Translations under genes and position numbers: made by a program
Origin: Microbacteriaceae bacterium
GTDB lineage: Bacteria; Actinomycetota; Actinomycetes; Actinomycetales; Microbacteriaceae
Direction: 5' to 3'
Assembly (NCBI GenBank): GCA_024639935.1
Contig: JAHEFZ010000010.1
Span: 1-53,941, forward strand
Length of the DNA: 53,941 nt
Shown: piece by piece, positions 47,124 through 53,941 of the stretch
Layout of the letters: every line of letters starts with the position of its first letter
Numbering within the stretch: position 1 is the stretch's first letter
Notes under the pieces: model-generated
Told to the model about the DNA's origin: nothing
The model's input: the letters and a program-made list of their open reading frames with translations, nothing else
The model's database searches: none

Positions 47124-47779
47124 GCACGAGCCTTGGTGAAGACCTCGCGAATGTGGGACACGTCGCGACCGACAACCGTGTGCCAGATTGTGTAGTTCGC
47201 GTTCTCGGGAAGGGGGACGTGTAACGGAAGGGCGATGGTGACGGCCCCCGCGGCGACGGCACTGGCCGTGCCTGGTACGGAATCCTCGAGCGCGACACAT
47301 TCGGTCGCGTCCACGCCGACGAGGGCAGCCCCCAGGACATAAGGTTCTGGGTGCGGTTTGGAATGAGTGACGTCTTCACCGCAGACAACGCCGGCGAAAA
47401 GACCGACCGCGTCGGCCACAAAATTCGCCGTCGAGCGGTACGACATCGTCACGATGACCTGCGGAATCCCCGCATCGTGAATGCTGCGAATGAGTTCGAG
47501 CGCCCCAGGACGCCACGGAATCTGAATCGCGTTCATTTCGTCGACTTCATCGACCATTCGCTGAACAATTGCGTCCACGGGCATGTCTACACCGCACCGT
47601 TGCAAGTGTTCCGCGGCGTTAGTCAACCCGGCGCCGATGAGCGCGAAACCGTCCGCCTCGGACCAGGTTCCGCCGAACTCTTCAACGAGTCGCTGTTCGG
47701 CGATGAGCCAATACGGCTCGGAGTCGATGATCGTTCCGTCAAGATCCCACAACACGGCCCCAGGGTTCATCGCACTCAC
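47120..47779 (-). CDS. HAD-superfamily hydrolase, beta-phosphoglucomutase-like
   Basis: A protein of about 219 residues with all HAD motifs: DLDGTIIDSEP (nucleophile), TMSYRST, the lysine in SKPHPEPY, and the acidic ALEDSVPG. It probably removes or moves phosphate on a small metabolite; the substrate is unknown. The start is uncertain: the GTG at 47779 lies seven bases after a TAGACT hexamer, while ATG codons at 47770 and 47815 are alternatives and none has a ribosome site. It is the first gene of the minus-strand operon running to 37529. Confidence 0.85.
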   Translation of the reverse strand: MSAMNPGAVLWDLDGTIIDSEPYWLIAEQRLVEEFGGTWSEADGFALIGAGLTNAAEHLQRCGVDMPVDAIVQRMVDEVDEMNAIQIPWRPGALELIRSIHDAGIPQVIVTMSYRSTANFVADAVGLFAGVVCGEDVTHSKPHPEPYVLGAALVGVDATECVALEDSVPGTASAVAAGAVTIALPLHVPLPENANYTIWHTVVGRDVSHIREVFTKARA

Positions 47780-47786
47780 GTCGTTG

Positions 47787-47792
47787 AGTCTA
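47787..47792 (-). promoter_or_regulatory. Possible -10 element for the HAD-trmI operon
   Basis: TAGACT on the minus strand, seven bases before the GTG at 47779. If real, it makes the operon message leaderless and favours that start codon. Confidence 0.4.
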
Positions 47793-47830
47793 GACGCGTC
47801 TATTGTTAACGACATACAGGAAGGTCGTCG

Positions 47831-48673
47831 ATGTCAGTGTTCTCTGCGAAAACGGGTCGCCCCCTGATCGTTGCCTTCGAGGGGTGGAACGACGCCGGAG
47901 ACGCCGCCACGAACGCGGTTCGCGCGGTTATCGCTCGTTATTCACTGGATTCGACGTTCTCGGTTGATACCGAGGTCTATTACGACTACCAGCAGGTCCG
48001 ACCGACCATTGAATTCACTCCAGACGAGGGTCGTCGAATCAACTGGCCGACCGCGACGTTGTTCTCCCCCACCGACATTTCGACCAGCGTCCACGTGTTG
48101 CTCGGCACCGAGCCATCACGGTCGTGGCCTACCTTTGCCGTGACCTTTCTCGACGAGGCGCTGGCGGCCGACATCACCGGCGTCATTGTGGTCGGCGCGG
48201 CGCTCGCCGAAGTGCCCCACACCCGTCCCATCGAGGTTGGGCGGACGAGCGATAACGCACAGGTGCGCGAACTTTTGGACTGCGAACGTTCACAGTATGA
48301 AGGGCACATCGGTATCACCACGGTGATTGCCCAGTTCGCCGAACAGGTTGGGATTCCGACCGTGTCGTTATGGGCGGGTGTCCCCCATTACGCGCTTCAC
48401 TCACCATCACCGAAGGTGACCCTTTCTCTCGTGACCGAACTCAACGCGATCACCGATCTCGACATCGATCTTGCTGAATTCGAGACTCAAGCCGAAGAGT
48501 GGGAAAAGTCGGTCGACGAAATCGCGGAAGGTGACGAGGACATGGCGGATTACATCCAACGACTCGAAGAAGACCGGGATGCCGCAACGGGACCCGAAGC
48601 GTCGGGCGACGCGATTGCCGCCGAGTTTGAAGAGTTCCTGCGCAAGAGCGACGAGGGACCGAAAGGCTCTTAG
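47831..48673 (+). CDS. PAC2 family protein
   Basis: A 280-residue PAC2-domain protein (proteasome assembly chaperone 2-like ATP-grasp-linked family). The N-terminal PLIVAFEGWNDAGDAATNAV is the family mark, followed by TGVIVVGAALAEVPHTRP and SLWAGVPHYALHSPSPK. The C-terminal 70 residues are acidic and probably helical. Function in bacteria is unknown. An AGGAAGG ribosome site precedes the ATG. Its stop interlocks with uppP. Confidence 0.9.
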   Translation: MSVFSAKTGRPLIVAFEGWNDAGDAATNAVRAVIARYSLDSTFSVDTEVYYDYQQVRPTIEFTPDEGRRINWPTATLFSPTDISTSVHVLLGTEPSRSWPTFAVTFLDEALAADITGVIVVGAALAEVPHTRPIEVGRTSDNAQVRELLDCERSQYEGHIGITTVIAQFAEQVGIPTVSLWAGVPHYALHSPSPKVTLSLVTELNAITDLDIDLAEFETQAEEWEKSVDEIAEGDEDMADYIQRLEEDRDAATGPEASGDAIAAEFEEFLRKSDEGPKGS

Positions 48674-49563
48674 GGCTGAATCACGCCCATCGTCAGCAAG
48701 ACAAGAATCGTCCCACCGAGCACAATGCGGTACAGCACGAACGGCAGGAAACTGTGTTTCTTGAGATAGTTCATGAGGAACGCGATGACCGACAGCCCAA
48801 CGACAAAGGCGACAGCGGTCGCGGCACCGATTTCGTACCACGTGAACGGGATGGCGGGAATTGCTCCCTCGCCGGTGATGTGGTCTTTAATGGCGCTGTA
48901 CGTCTCGTAGAGACCGCTCGCGAGGACCGCGGGGATGGCCAAGAGGAAAGCGAATCGCGCGGCGGCGGCTCGACTGAAACCGAGCGCGCGGGCCATCGAG
49001 ATGGTGGCGCCGGAACGCGAAACCCCAGGAATCAGAGCCAGCGCTTGGGCGAGCCCGATGGAAACACCCTGTGACAGTTTCATGTCCGCGAGGACGCGGT
49101 CGGTTCGCCCCGCTTTGTCGGCGATCCACAGGAGGACACCGAAGATCACTAGCACCGCCCCGATGAGCCACAACGACCGGAACGTCTCTCGAATCGTGTC
49201 CTGAAACACCAACCCGAGTACCGCGATGGGAATCGTTCCACCGATGATGAACCAGCCGAGGCGGGCCTGGACCCGCTGCTCGGGAGTCAAGAATCGTCCC
49301 GCGCCGCGACGACGAGAGAACACGGACAGGAACCACGATCGGAGGATGTTCGCAATGTCCTTACGGAAATAGAGCAGTACGGCGAGTTCCGTGCCAATCT
49401 GGGTGATCGCGGTGAACGTCGCACCAGGGTCTTCCGCACCGGGCATGACCAACCCCGCGATTCGCAGGTGGGCGCTCGACGAAATCGGCAAGAACTCGGT
49501 CAACCCCTGGATGAGCCCGAGAATCAGGGCGGGGACAATGTTGACGTAGTCCAGGGGTGTCAT
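48670..49563 (-). CDS. uppP: Undecaprenyl-diphosphatase UppP (BacA type)
   Basis: A 297-residue membrane enzyme with about eight membrane segments. The active-site stretches are GLTEFLPISSSAHL (about residues 20-33) and PGVSRSGATISMARALG. It turns undecaprenyl diphosphate into the monophosphate carrier that MraY uses, so it supports the wall pathway of the dcw cluster. It overlaps the end of the PAC2 gene and follows the second M20 peptidase on the same strand. Confidence 0.94.
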   Translation of the reverse strand: MTPLDYVNIVPALILGLIQGLTEFLPISSSAHLRIAGLVMPGAEDPGATFTAITQIGTELAVLLYFRKDIANILRSWFLSVFSRRRGAGRFLTPEQRVQARLGWFIIGGTIPIAVLGLVFQDTIRETFRSLWLIGAVLVIFGVLLWIADKAGRTDRVLADMKLSQGVSIGLAQALALIPGVSRSGATISMARALGFSRAAAARFAFLLAIPAVLASGLYETYSAIKDHITGEGAIPAIPFTWYEIGAATAVAFVVGLSVIAFLMNYLKKHSFLPFVLYRIVLGGTILVLLTMGVIQP

Positions 49564-49575
49564 ACGCCCATTGTT

Positions 49576-50880
49576 CTAGTACTCGAGCAGAAAATCGGTG
49601 AGGACGCGATGTCCGAAATCGAGCGCGTCGAGCGGGACGCGCTCGTCCACCCCGTGGAACAACGACGGAAAGTCGAGGTCGGCGGGCAGGCGCAACGGCG
49701 CAAATCCATACCCCGCGATGCCGAGTAGCGCGAGTGCCTTGTTGTCGGTGCCGCCCGACAGCAAATAGGGCAACATGACGGCGTCGGGATCCTGCGCGCG
49801 AAGCACCCTCGCCATCGCGTCGACAATGGGTGTGTCGTAGGTATTCTCCAGCCCGATGTCCTGCGTCGCGATGGACACCTCGATGTCGGGGCCGACGATG
49901 TTCCGCACCCGCGCGAGCACGTTGTTTTCCTCGCCCGGAAGGGGGCGAATGTCGATGGCGGCGCTCGCCGAATCGGGGATGACGTTGTGTTTGTAGCCGG
50001 CATTCAGCTGCGTAGGGTTCGACGTGGTCGACAGGGACGGTTCGAGGAACCCCGCAGCGAGGCCCGTCGCCCCGATGATGTCGCGCGGGTCGCCGTTCGG
50101 GTCGAGCCCCAGAATGTCGGCGACCGCAGCGACCAGAGCGGTCGTCGTGCGTGTCATCTGGACCGGCCACTGTTCGCGCCCCAACGTCACGACCGCCTCG
50201 GCCAGTTTCGTCACGGCGTTGTTGGGGATGACCCGCGAGCCGTGCGCGGCCGTTCCGCGCGCCGTGAGGGTCGCCCAGATCAGGGCCTTTTCGCCCGTTT
50301 GCAACAGGTAGGCGCGGCGCTCGCCGATGGTGACGGAATAACCGCCGACTTCGCTGATCGCCTCGGTTGCGCCCGCGAACAGGTCGGGGTGCTGGGTGAC
50401 GAGGTGGTGCGAACCGTACTTGCCGCCGTTCTCTTCGTCGGCGAAGAACGCGACGACGAGGGTTCGGTTCGGACGGCGACCGCTCTCGAGGATTTCCCGC
50501 ATGGCGGTCAGAATCATGGCGTCCATGTCCTTCATGTCGACCGCCCCGCGACCCCACAGCATGCCGTCGCGGATTTCGCCAGCGAACGGGTCGACGCTCC
50601 ACGCGTCGGGGTCGACGGGAACGACGTCGAGGTGCCCGTGCACGACGAGCGCGGGAAGGTTGGGATTGGCCCCTTCTACACGGGTGACGACCGAGGTGCG
50701 ACCGGGCTCGGAGTCGATGTAGGTGACCTCGAGACCGAGCGACTCGAGGTAATCGCCGACGTAGCGGGCGGCCTCGGTCTCGGAATTCGCGACCCCGTTC
50801 CCCCAGTTCGACGTGTCGAACCGGATGAGGTCGCGGGCGATGCGCGCGGTCTCGGACAGGTCGGGGTGATGCTCGGTCAC
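49576..50880 (-). CDS. M20 family metallopeptidase
   Basis: A 434-residue M20/DapE-like zinc peptidase. Motifs are LVVHGHLDVVPVD (about residues 74-86), the bridging aspartate in GRGAVDMKDMDA, the glutamate pair in FFADEENGGKYG, and the late SGGTDNKAL. A dimerisation domain with TARGTAAHGSRV is present. It resembles actinobacterial peptidases annotated as carboxypeptidase or dipeptidase; the substrate is unknown. The GTG at 50880 has GGTGGAGG before it. It is clearly distinct in sequence from the M20 gene at 23826. Confidence 0.88.
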   Translation of the reverse strand: MTEHHPDLSETARIARDLIRFDTSNWGNGVANSETEAARYVGDYLESLGLEVTYIDSEPGRTSVVTRVEGANPNLPALVVHGHLDVVPVDPDAWSVDPFAGEIRDGMLWGRGAVDMKDMDAMILTAMREILESGRRPNRTLVVAFFADEENGGKYGSHHLVTQHPDLFAGATEAISEVGGYSVTIGERRAYLLQTGEKALIWATLTARGTAAHGSRVIPNNAVTKLAEAVVTLGREQWPVQMTRTTTALVAAVADILGLDPNGDPRDIIGATGLAAGFLEPSLSTTSNPTQLNAGYKHNVIPDSASAAIDIRPLPGEENNVLARVRNIVGPDIEVSIATQDIGLENTYDTPIVDAMARVLRAQDPDAVMLPYLLSGGTDNKALALLGIAGYGFAPLRLPADLDFPSLFHGVDERVPLDALDFGHRVLTDFLLEY

Positions 50881-50898
50881 GCCTCCACCGTAGCGTTT

Positions 50899-50925
50899 TT
50901 GTCGAACAACGAATGCTGGTATGGT
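50899..50925 (+). promoter_or_regulatory. Promoter for tRNA-Leu
   Basis: TTGTCG (50899-50904) and TATGGT (50920-50925) are spaced by 15 bases, with a TG two bases before the -10 (extended -10). The tRNA starts 29 bases downstream. Confidence 0.5.
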
Positions 50926-50953
50926 GGTGACTCGTCGCAGCAATGTGACTCGC

Positions 50954-51036
50954 GCGCGGGTGGCGGAATGGCAGACGCGCTAGCTTGAGGTGCTAGTGCC
51001 CTTATGGGCGTGGGGGTTCAAGTCCCCCTTCGCGCA
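50954..51036 (+). tRNA. tRNA-Leu (anticodon GAG)
   Basis: An 83-base class II tRNA. The acceptor stem pairs GCGCGGG with TTCGCGC, discriminator A; the anticodon stem CTAGC/GCTAG holds the loop TTGAGGT with anticodon GAG; a long variable arm (GCCC/GGGC) is typical of leucine; the T arm is GGGGG-TTCAAGT-CCCCC. CCA is not encoded. It reads CUC and CUU codons. Confidence 0.96.
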
Positions 51037-51044
51037 CGCGATGG

Positions 51045-51075
51045 CCCCGGATCGGAAACGGTCCGGGGTCTTTTT
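51045..51075 (+). terminator. Intrinsic terminator after tRNA-Leu
   Basis: A 10-base stem (CCCCGGATCG with CGGTCCGGGG, one G-T pair) capped by a GAAA tetraloop and followed by TCTTTTT. Confidence 0.9.
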
Positions 51076-51108
51076 ATCTGCCGTTTGATTAATGTCCGCA
51101 GCACGAGG

Positions 51109-51114
51109 TACATT
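51109..51114 (+). promoter_or_regulatory. -10 element for a leaderless imuA' transcript
   Basis: TACATT is followed by seven bases and the ATG at 51122. Its last two bases are the first two of the SOS palindrome, so LexA binding would block this promoter. Confidence 0.55.
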
Positions 51115-51130
51115 CGAACATATGTTCGAA
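51113..51130. promoter_or_regulatory. LexA SOS box over the imuA' start
   Basis: TTCGAACATATGTTCGAA is a perfect 18-base palindrome containing the Gram-positive/actinobacterial LexA consensus TCGAAC-N4-GTTCGA. The ATG of imuA' (51122-51124) is inside it. Repression of imuA'-imuB-dnaE2 until DNA damage follows from the known role of such boxes. Confidence 0.93.
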
Positions 51131-51751
51131 GTAGCGGCGTTACGCGACAAGATTCGCGAAATGGAGGGGACGAAGGTCGTCCCCCGCCTTCCCGTGCACG
51201 CCGCTCTGTCCCCGCTGATTGGGGGCGGGCTGGTGCCGGGCGGGGTCTATTCGATTTCCCCATCCGTTAGCCTCGCGCTGGGGCTCGCCGTCGAATCGGT
51301 GCGCGAATCGGGGTGGTGCGCCGCGATCGGATTCCCTCACCTCGGAATCGAGGCGGTTGCGGGCGCCGGCATTTCGCTCGAGCGGTTCGTGTCGATCCCC
51401 ACACCGAAGGAACACTGGGCGACGGTCGTCGGTGCCGTCTGTGACGGCTTCCGCGTCGTTCTCGCACGGTCCCCGCACGGACTCTCCCCCACGAGCGCCG
51501 CGCGTGTCACTGCCCTCGCACACCGCACCGGCGCGGTCCTCGTCGTTCTGGGCGACTGGCCGGGGGCGACCGCCCGCATCGAGGTGACCTCGATCGTGAA
51601 TCACGGCGTCGGCGACGGACACGGGGTTCTGTCCGCGCGCGACATCCACCTGCGATCGTCGGTGCGCGGGGTCGTCAAGAACGGCACACTGCCCTGGCCG
51701 CTCGACCGCGAAATCGAAACGCCGGTCCGTCGACTGAGGGTTGTGTCGTGA
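51122..51751 (+). CDS. imuA': ImuA'-like mutasome accessory protein
   Basis: A 209-residue RecA-related protein without a standard ATP loop, in the imuA' position. The opening ALRDKIREMEG and the following PVHAALSPLIGGGLVPGGVYSI resemble actinobacterial ImuA'. It helps ImuB and DnaE2 carry out damage-induced translesion synthesis. The ATG at 51122 gives the family N-terminus, lies inside the SOS box and is seven bases from a -10 hexamer; an ATG at 51092 in the same frame is less likely. The end overlaps imuB by four bases (GTGA). G+C is far higher than in the left of the window. Confidence 0.85.
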   Translation: MFEVAALRDKIREMEGTKVVPRLPVHAALSPLIGGGLVPGGVYSISPSVSLALGLAVESVRESGWCAAIGFPHLGIEAVAGAGISLERFVSIPTPKEHWATVVGAVCDGFRVVLARSPHGLSPTSAARVTALAHRTGAVLVVLGDWPGATARIEVTSIVNHGVGDGHGVLSARDIHLRSSVRGVVKNGTLPWPLDREIETPVRRLRVVS

Positions 51752-53100
51752 CCCGGGTTCTGGTCGTCGACATCCCCGGGTGGTCCGACCGATTCGAGGA
51801 CGAGGCGGCGGCCGTCCGCCACTTCGACCCCGTCATCGTGTCCGTCGAAAACACGGTTCCGCTGGTTCGAGTGTTGCGACCGGGGCGCATCGCGATGGGC
51901 GCGCGCGGACCGGCGCGGTACTACCGGGGCGAAGACATGGCGGTGGCGGCACTGCGGGCCGTTCACCCCGACGCGCGCATCGGAATAGCCGACGGGCTGT
52001 TCACCGCCGTCACCGCGGCGACCCGCGCCGACCCCGTGTGCATCGTGCCGGCGGGGATGTCGGGGGTGTTCCTCGCGCCGCTGTCCGTCGACCGGGTGGG
52101 TGACCCCGACCTCGTCGGGTTGTTACGGCGACTCGGCATCACGACACTCGGTGCATTCGCGGCGCTCGACCCGGGGGCGGTGCGCGACCGATTCGGTGTC
52201 GCCGGCGAACTGGTGCACCGATCGGCGGCCGGCCACGACGACTCCCCCGTCATCCCCCGCGACGTTCCTGTCGACTACACCCGCGTCATTGACTGCGAAC
52301 CCGCGATTGTCCGTGCCGACGAGCTCGCGTTCACCGTTCGTGCGGTCGCCGACGAATTCATCGACACCCTCGCCCGCGCGCGATTCGTCTGCACCGCGGT
52401 GTGGGTGACGCTGTCCACGGAACGCGGCGACGAACACGAACGGTGCTGGGCACACCCGCGGTCCTTCACCGCATCGGACGTCGTCGACCGGGTGCGGTGG
52501 CAACTCGATTCGATCGCCCGATTCACGACCGACACCAGCACCGACGGCTTCGCGGGCGACGGCATTGTGCGCGTGCGCATCGCGCCCGACCAGCTCGCCC
52601 ACATCAGTCGATATGAACCCGCGTTGTGGGGCGAACCCGCGGGTGACCGAATCCACTCGGTGCTGTCCCGTGTCCAGAGCATCCTCGGGCACGAGGGTGT
52701 GCTCACTGCCACGGTGACGGGTGGGCGAACCCTCGCCGACCGCGAGGTGTTCAGCCCGTGGGGGGACAAACCCGTCATCGAACGCCGAGCGACCGAACCG
52801 TGGCCGGGGCACCTTGCGGCGCTGCTACCGACGACCGTGTACCACGACCGCCCGACCGTCGTTCTGCGGGGACGGGACGTCATCGCCCCCACCGAACTGT
52901 TCGGCGAACCCCCGCGCGTTCTCGAATTTGAGGGGCGAACGCGGGACATCGTCGAATGGAGCGGACCGTGGCCCATCGCCGAACGGTGGTGGTCGGGCGG
53001 GGCTCTGCGCTACCGCCTTCAGGTCGTCGACGCGCGCGGAACGGCGTGGGTGCTGTTGTCCGACGGCGACGCGTGGACCATCGAAGCGCGGTACGACTAA
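51748..53100 (+). CDS. imuB: ImuB, Y-family polymerase-like mutasome hub, apparently lacking the fingers segment
   Basis: A 450-residue ImuB. After the first strand (RVLVVDIPGW) the sequence passes almost directly to the region HFDPVIVSVENTVPLVRVLRPGRIAMGARGPARYYRG, which in relatives comes some 50 residues later. The segment with the CSAAARAEGVRRGMRRRDAQ-type fingers motif is not present. The thumb and little-finger parts look normal (GLLRRLGITTLGAFAAL). ImuB is thought not to be catalytic but to link DnaE2 to the beta clamp and ImuA', so a shortened form may still serve. It overlaps imuA' and dnaE2. Confidence 0.85.
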   Translation: MTRVLVVDIPGWSDRFEDEAAAVRHFDPVIVSVENTVPLVRVLRPGRIAMGARGPARYYRGEDMAVAALRAVHPDARIGIADGLFTAVTAATRADPVCIVPAGMSGVFLAPLSVDRVGDPDLVGLLRRLGITTLGAFAALDPGAVRDRFGVAGELVHRSAAGHDDSPVIPRDVPVDYTRVIDCEPAIVRADELAFTVRAVADEFIDTLARARFVCTAVWVTLSTERGDEHERCWAHPRSFTASDVVDRVRWQLDSIARFTTDTSTDGFAGDGIVRVRIAPDQLAHISRYEPALWGEPAGDRIHSVLSRVQSILGHEGVLTATVTGGRTLADREVFSPWGDKPVIERRATEPWPGHLAALLPTTVYHDRPTVVLRGRDVIAPTELFGEPPRVLEFEGRTRDIVEWSGPWPIAERWWSGGALRYRLQVVDARGTAWVLLSDGDAWTIEARYD

Positions 53101-53941
53101 TGGTCGACTACGCCGAACTACACGCCCACAGCGCTTTCAGCTTTCTCGACGGGGTTTCCTCGCCCGAGCGGCTCGTCAGCGAGGCGATTCGTTTGGGGCT
53201 TTCGGGGCTCGCCCTGACGGATCACGACGGATTCCACGGTGCCGCCCGATTCGCCGAAGCGGCCGAGGGCACAGGACTGCCCACCATCTTCGGATCCGAA
53301 CTGACGCTGCGAGGCGACATCGACGAGCACCTGCTCGTTCTCGCCCGCGGACAGGCGGGGTACCACCGACTCGCGGGCGCCATCACCGAAGCGCACCTGT
53401 CCGGTGGGGCCAAACACGAACCGCGGTACGAGCTCGACGACCTCGCCGAACGGGCGAACGGCGACTGGATCGTTCTGACGGGGTGTCGCCGCGGACCCGT
53501 CCGCACCCACCTGCCTGAGGGGTCGCTGCCGACCCCCGTCGACATTCGGGCGGCCGGGTACGCTCTGGACGACCTGGTGGAACGGTTCGGTCGGGAATCC
53601 GTCGTCGTCGAACTGTGGCACCGCGGGGTTCCACTGGACGACGTTCACAACGACGTGCTTGCGGAACTCGCGCAGGAACGGGGACTACCCGTCGTCGCGA
53701 CGGGGAACGTGCACTACGCGCTGTCGGCGGAATACGAACTGTTCACCGCGTTCGCCGCGCTCGGCAGTCGCCGCTCACTCGACGACCACGACGGGTACCT
53801 GCCGGCGGGTCCCGCGAACCGCATGCGATCCCCCGCCGAGATGGGCCGCCTGTTCGCGCGTTTTCCCGGTGCCGTCACCGAGAGCGTCCGCATCGCGCGC
53901 GAATGCGCGTTCGAACTGAAACGAGCGACACCGAACCTGCC
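53100..53941 (+). CDS. dnaE2: Error-prone DNA polymerase DnaE2 (ImuC), 3' end outside the window
   Basis: The first 280 residues of a C-family polymerase are visible, mostly the PHP domain: YAELHAHSAFSFLDGVSSPE, ALTDHDGFHGAARF and TGNVHYAL are typical of DnaE2 rather than DnaE. It is the translesion polymerase of the mutasome, acting with ImuA' and ImuB after SOS induction. The ATG shares its A with the imuB stop (TAATG). The frame stays open to the last base. A separate DnaE (17608-21150) is the main replicase. Confidence 0.93.
   Translation, partial: MVDYAELHAHSAFSFLDGVSSPERLVSEAIRLGLSGLALTDHDGFHGAARFAEAAEGTGLPTIFGSELTLRGDIDEHLLVLARGQAGYHRLAGAITEAHLSGGAKHEPRYELDDLAERANGDWIVLTGCRRGPVRTHLPEGSLPTPVDIRAAGYALDDLVERFGRESVVVELWHRGVPLDDVHNDVLAELAQERGLPVVATGNVHYALSAEYELFTAFAALGSRRSLDDHDGYLPAGPANRMRSPAEMGRLFARFPGAVTESVRIARECAFELKRATPNL

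Noticed and set aside
49361-50602. Open minus-strand frame of 413 codons overlapping uppP and the M20 gene.
   Set aside because: Arginine-rich shadow frame caused by high G+C; the M20 motifs are in the other frame.
51092-51121. Earlier ATG for imuA' at 51092.
   Set aside because: It adds ten residues not typical of the family and would place the -10 hexamer and SOS box inside the gene.
51113-53941. The mutasome as a recently acquired mobile cassette next to a tRNA.
   Set aside because: The tRNA boundary is suggestive, but there is no integrase, no repeat of the tRNA end visible in the window, and the G+C rise begins well before it.

Overview
The window looks like the chromosome of a high-GC Gram-positive bacterium, most likely a streamlined member of the Actinobacteria (Microbacteriaceae-like). 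The signs are the gene order mraZ-rsmH-ftsL-ftsI-mur-ftsW-ftsQ-ftsZ-yggS-sepF-yggT-divIVA; the ctaC-ctaD-ctaF and qcrC-qcrA-qcrB-ctaE respiratory blocks; RbpA, PafB/PafC, a HelY-type helicase, Lnt next to a polyprenol-phosphate mannosyltransferase; and an imuA'-imuB-dnaE2 mutasome with a Gram-positive SOS box. Genes are packed tightly. Most same-strand neighbours overlap by 1 to 8 bases, no gap exceeds about 180 bases, and five of six convergent pairs share bases of their stop codons. I see no insertion sequence, phage gene, CRISPR array or rRNA.

Layout. 1-21150 (+): end of a DUF3040 gene, a terminator, then the division and cell wall (dcw) cluster with MraZ boxes and a long RNA stem-loop before rsmH, followed by sepF, yggT, divIVA, rluD and dnaE. 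21147-25661: flavin reductase, nrdR, pyrD, DUF3043, an M20 peptidase and erpA, closed by a terminator. 25739-33150: aa3 oxidase genes on +, one small unknown gene, then the bc1 complex and ctaE on -. 33265-37532: trpD, a Nudix hydrolase, a YczE-like membrane protein, an unusual SDR, a glycerophosphodiester phosphodiesterase and rbpA. 47779-37529 (-): one long operon HAD-trmI-FKBP-pafB-pafC-tatA-tatC-helY-lnt-ppm. 47831-50880: a PAC2 protein, uppP and a second M20 peptidase. 50954-53941: tRNA-Leu(GAG), a terminator, then SOS-controlled imuA', imuB and the start of dnaE2.

The most interesting signal is in the cell-wall cluster. The murF slot holds only a degenerate C-terminal domain (142 aa, no ATPase domain), still locked by 4-base overlaps between murE and mraY. 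murG is split by a frameshift at a run of six G. lspA is missing from the slot between divIVA and rluD where I expect it in relatives. murC, murD, murE, mraY, ftsW, ftsI, ftsQ, ftsZ and uppP all look intact, so peptidoglycan is probably still made; MurF and LspA would then have to come from elsewhere in the genome. MurE has HHPR in place of the DNPR typical of meso-DAP enzymes.

At the right end base composition climbs strongly (single-line counts 31-34 of 60 G+C in the left and middle parts, 43-46 of 60 in several right-hand lines). There the mutasome carries an SOS box lying on its own start codon, and ImuB appears to lack the fingers segment of Y-family polymerases. Across the window many starts without a Shine-Dalgarno sequence sit 6-7 bases after a TANNNT-like hexamer, the signature of leaderless mRNAs. 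All functional calls are made by reading the sequence; no database search was run.
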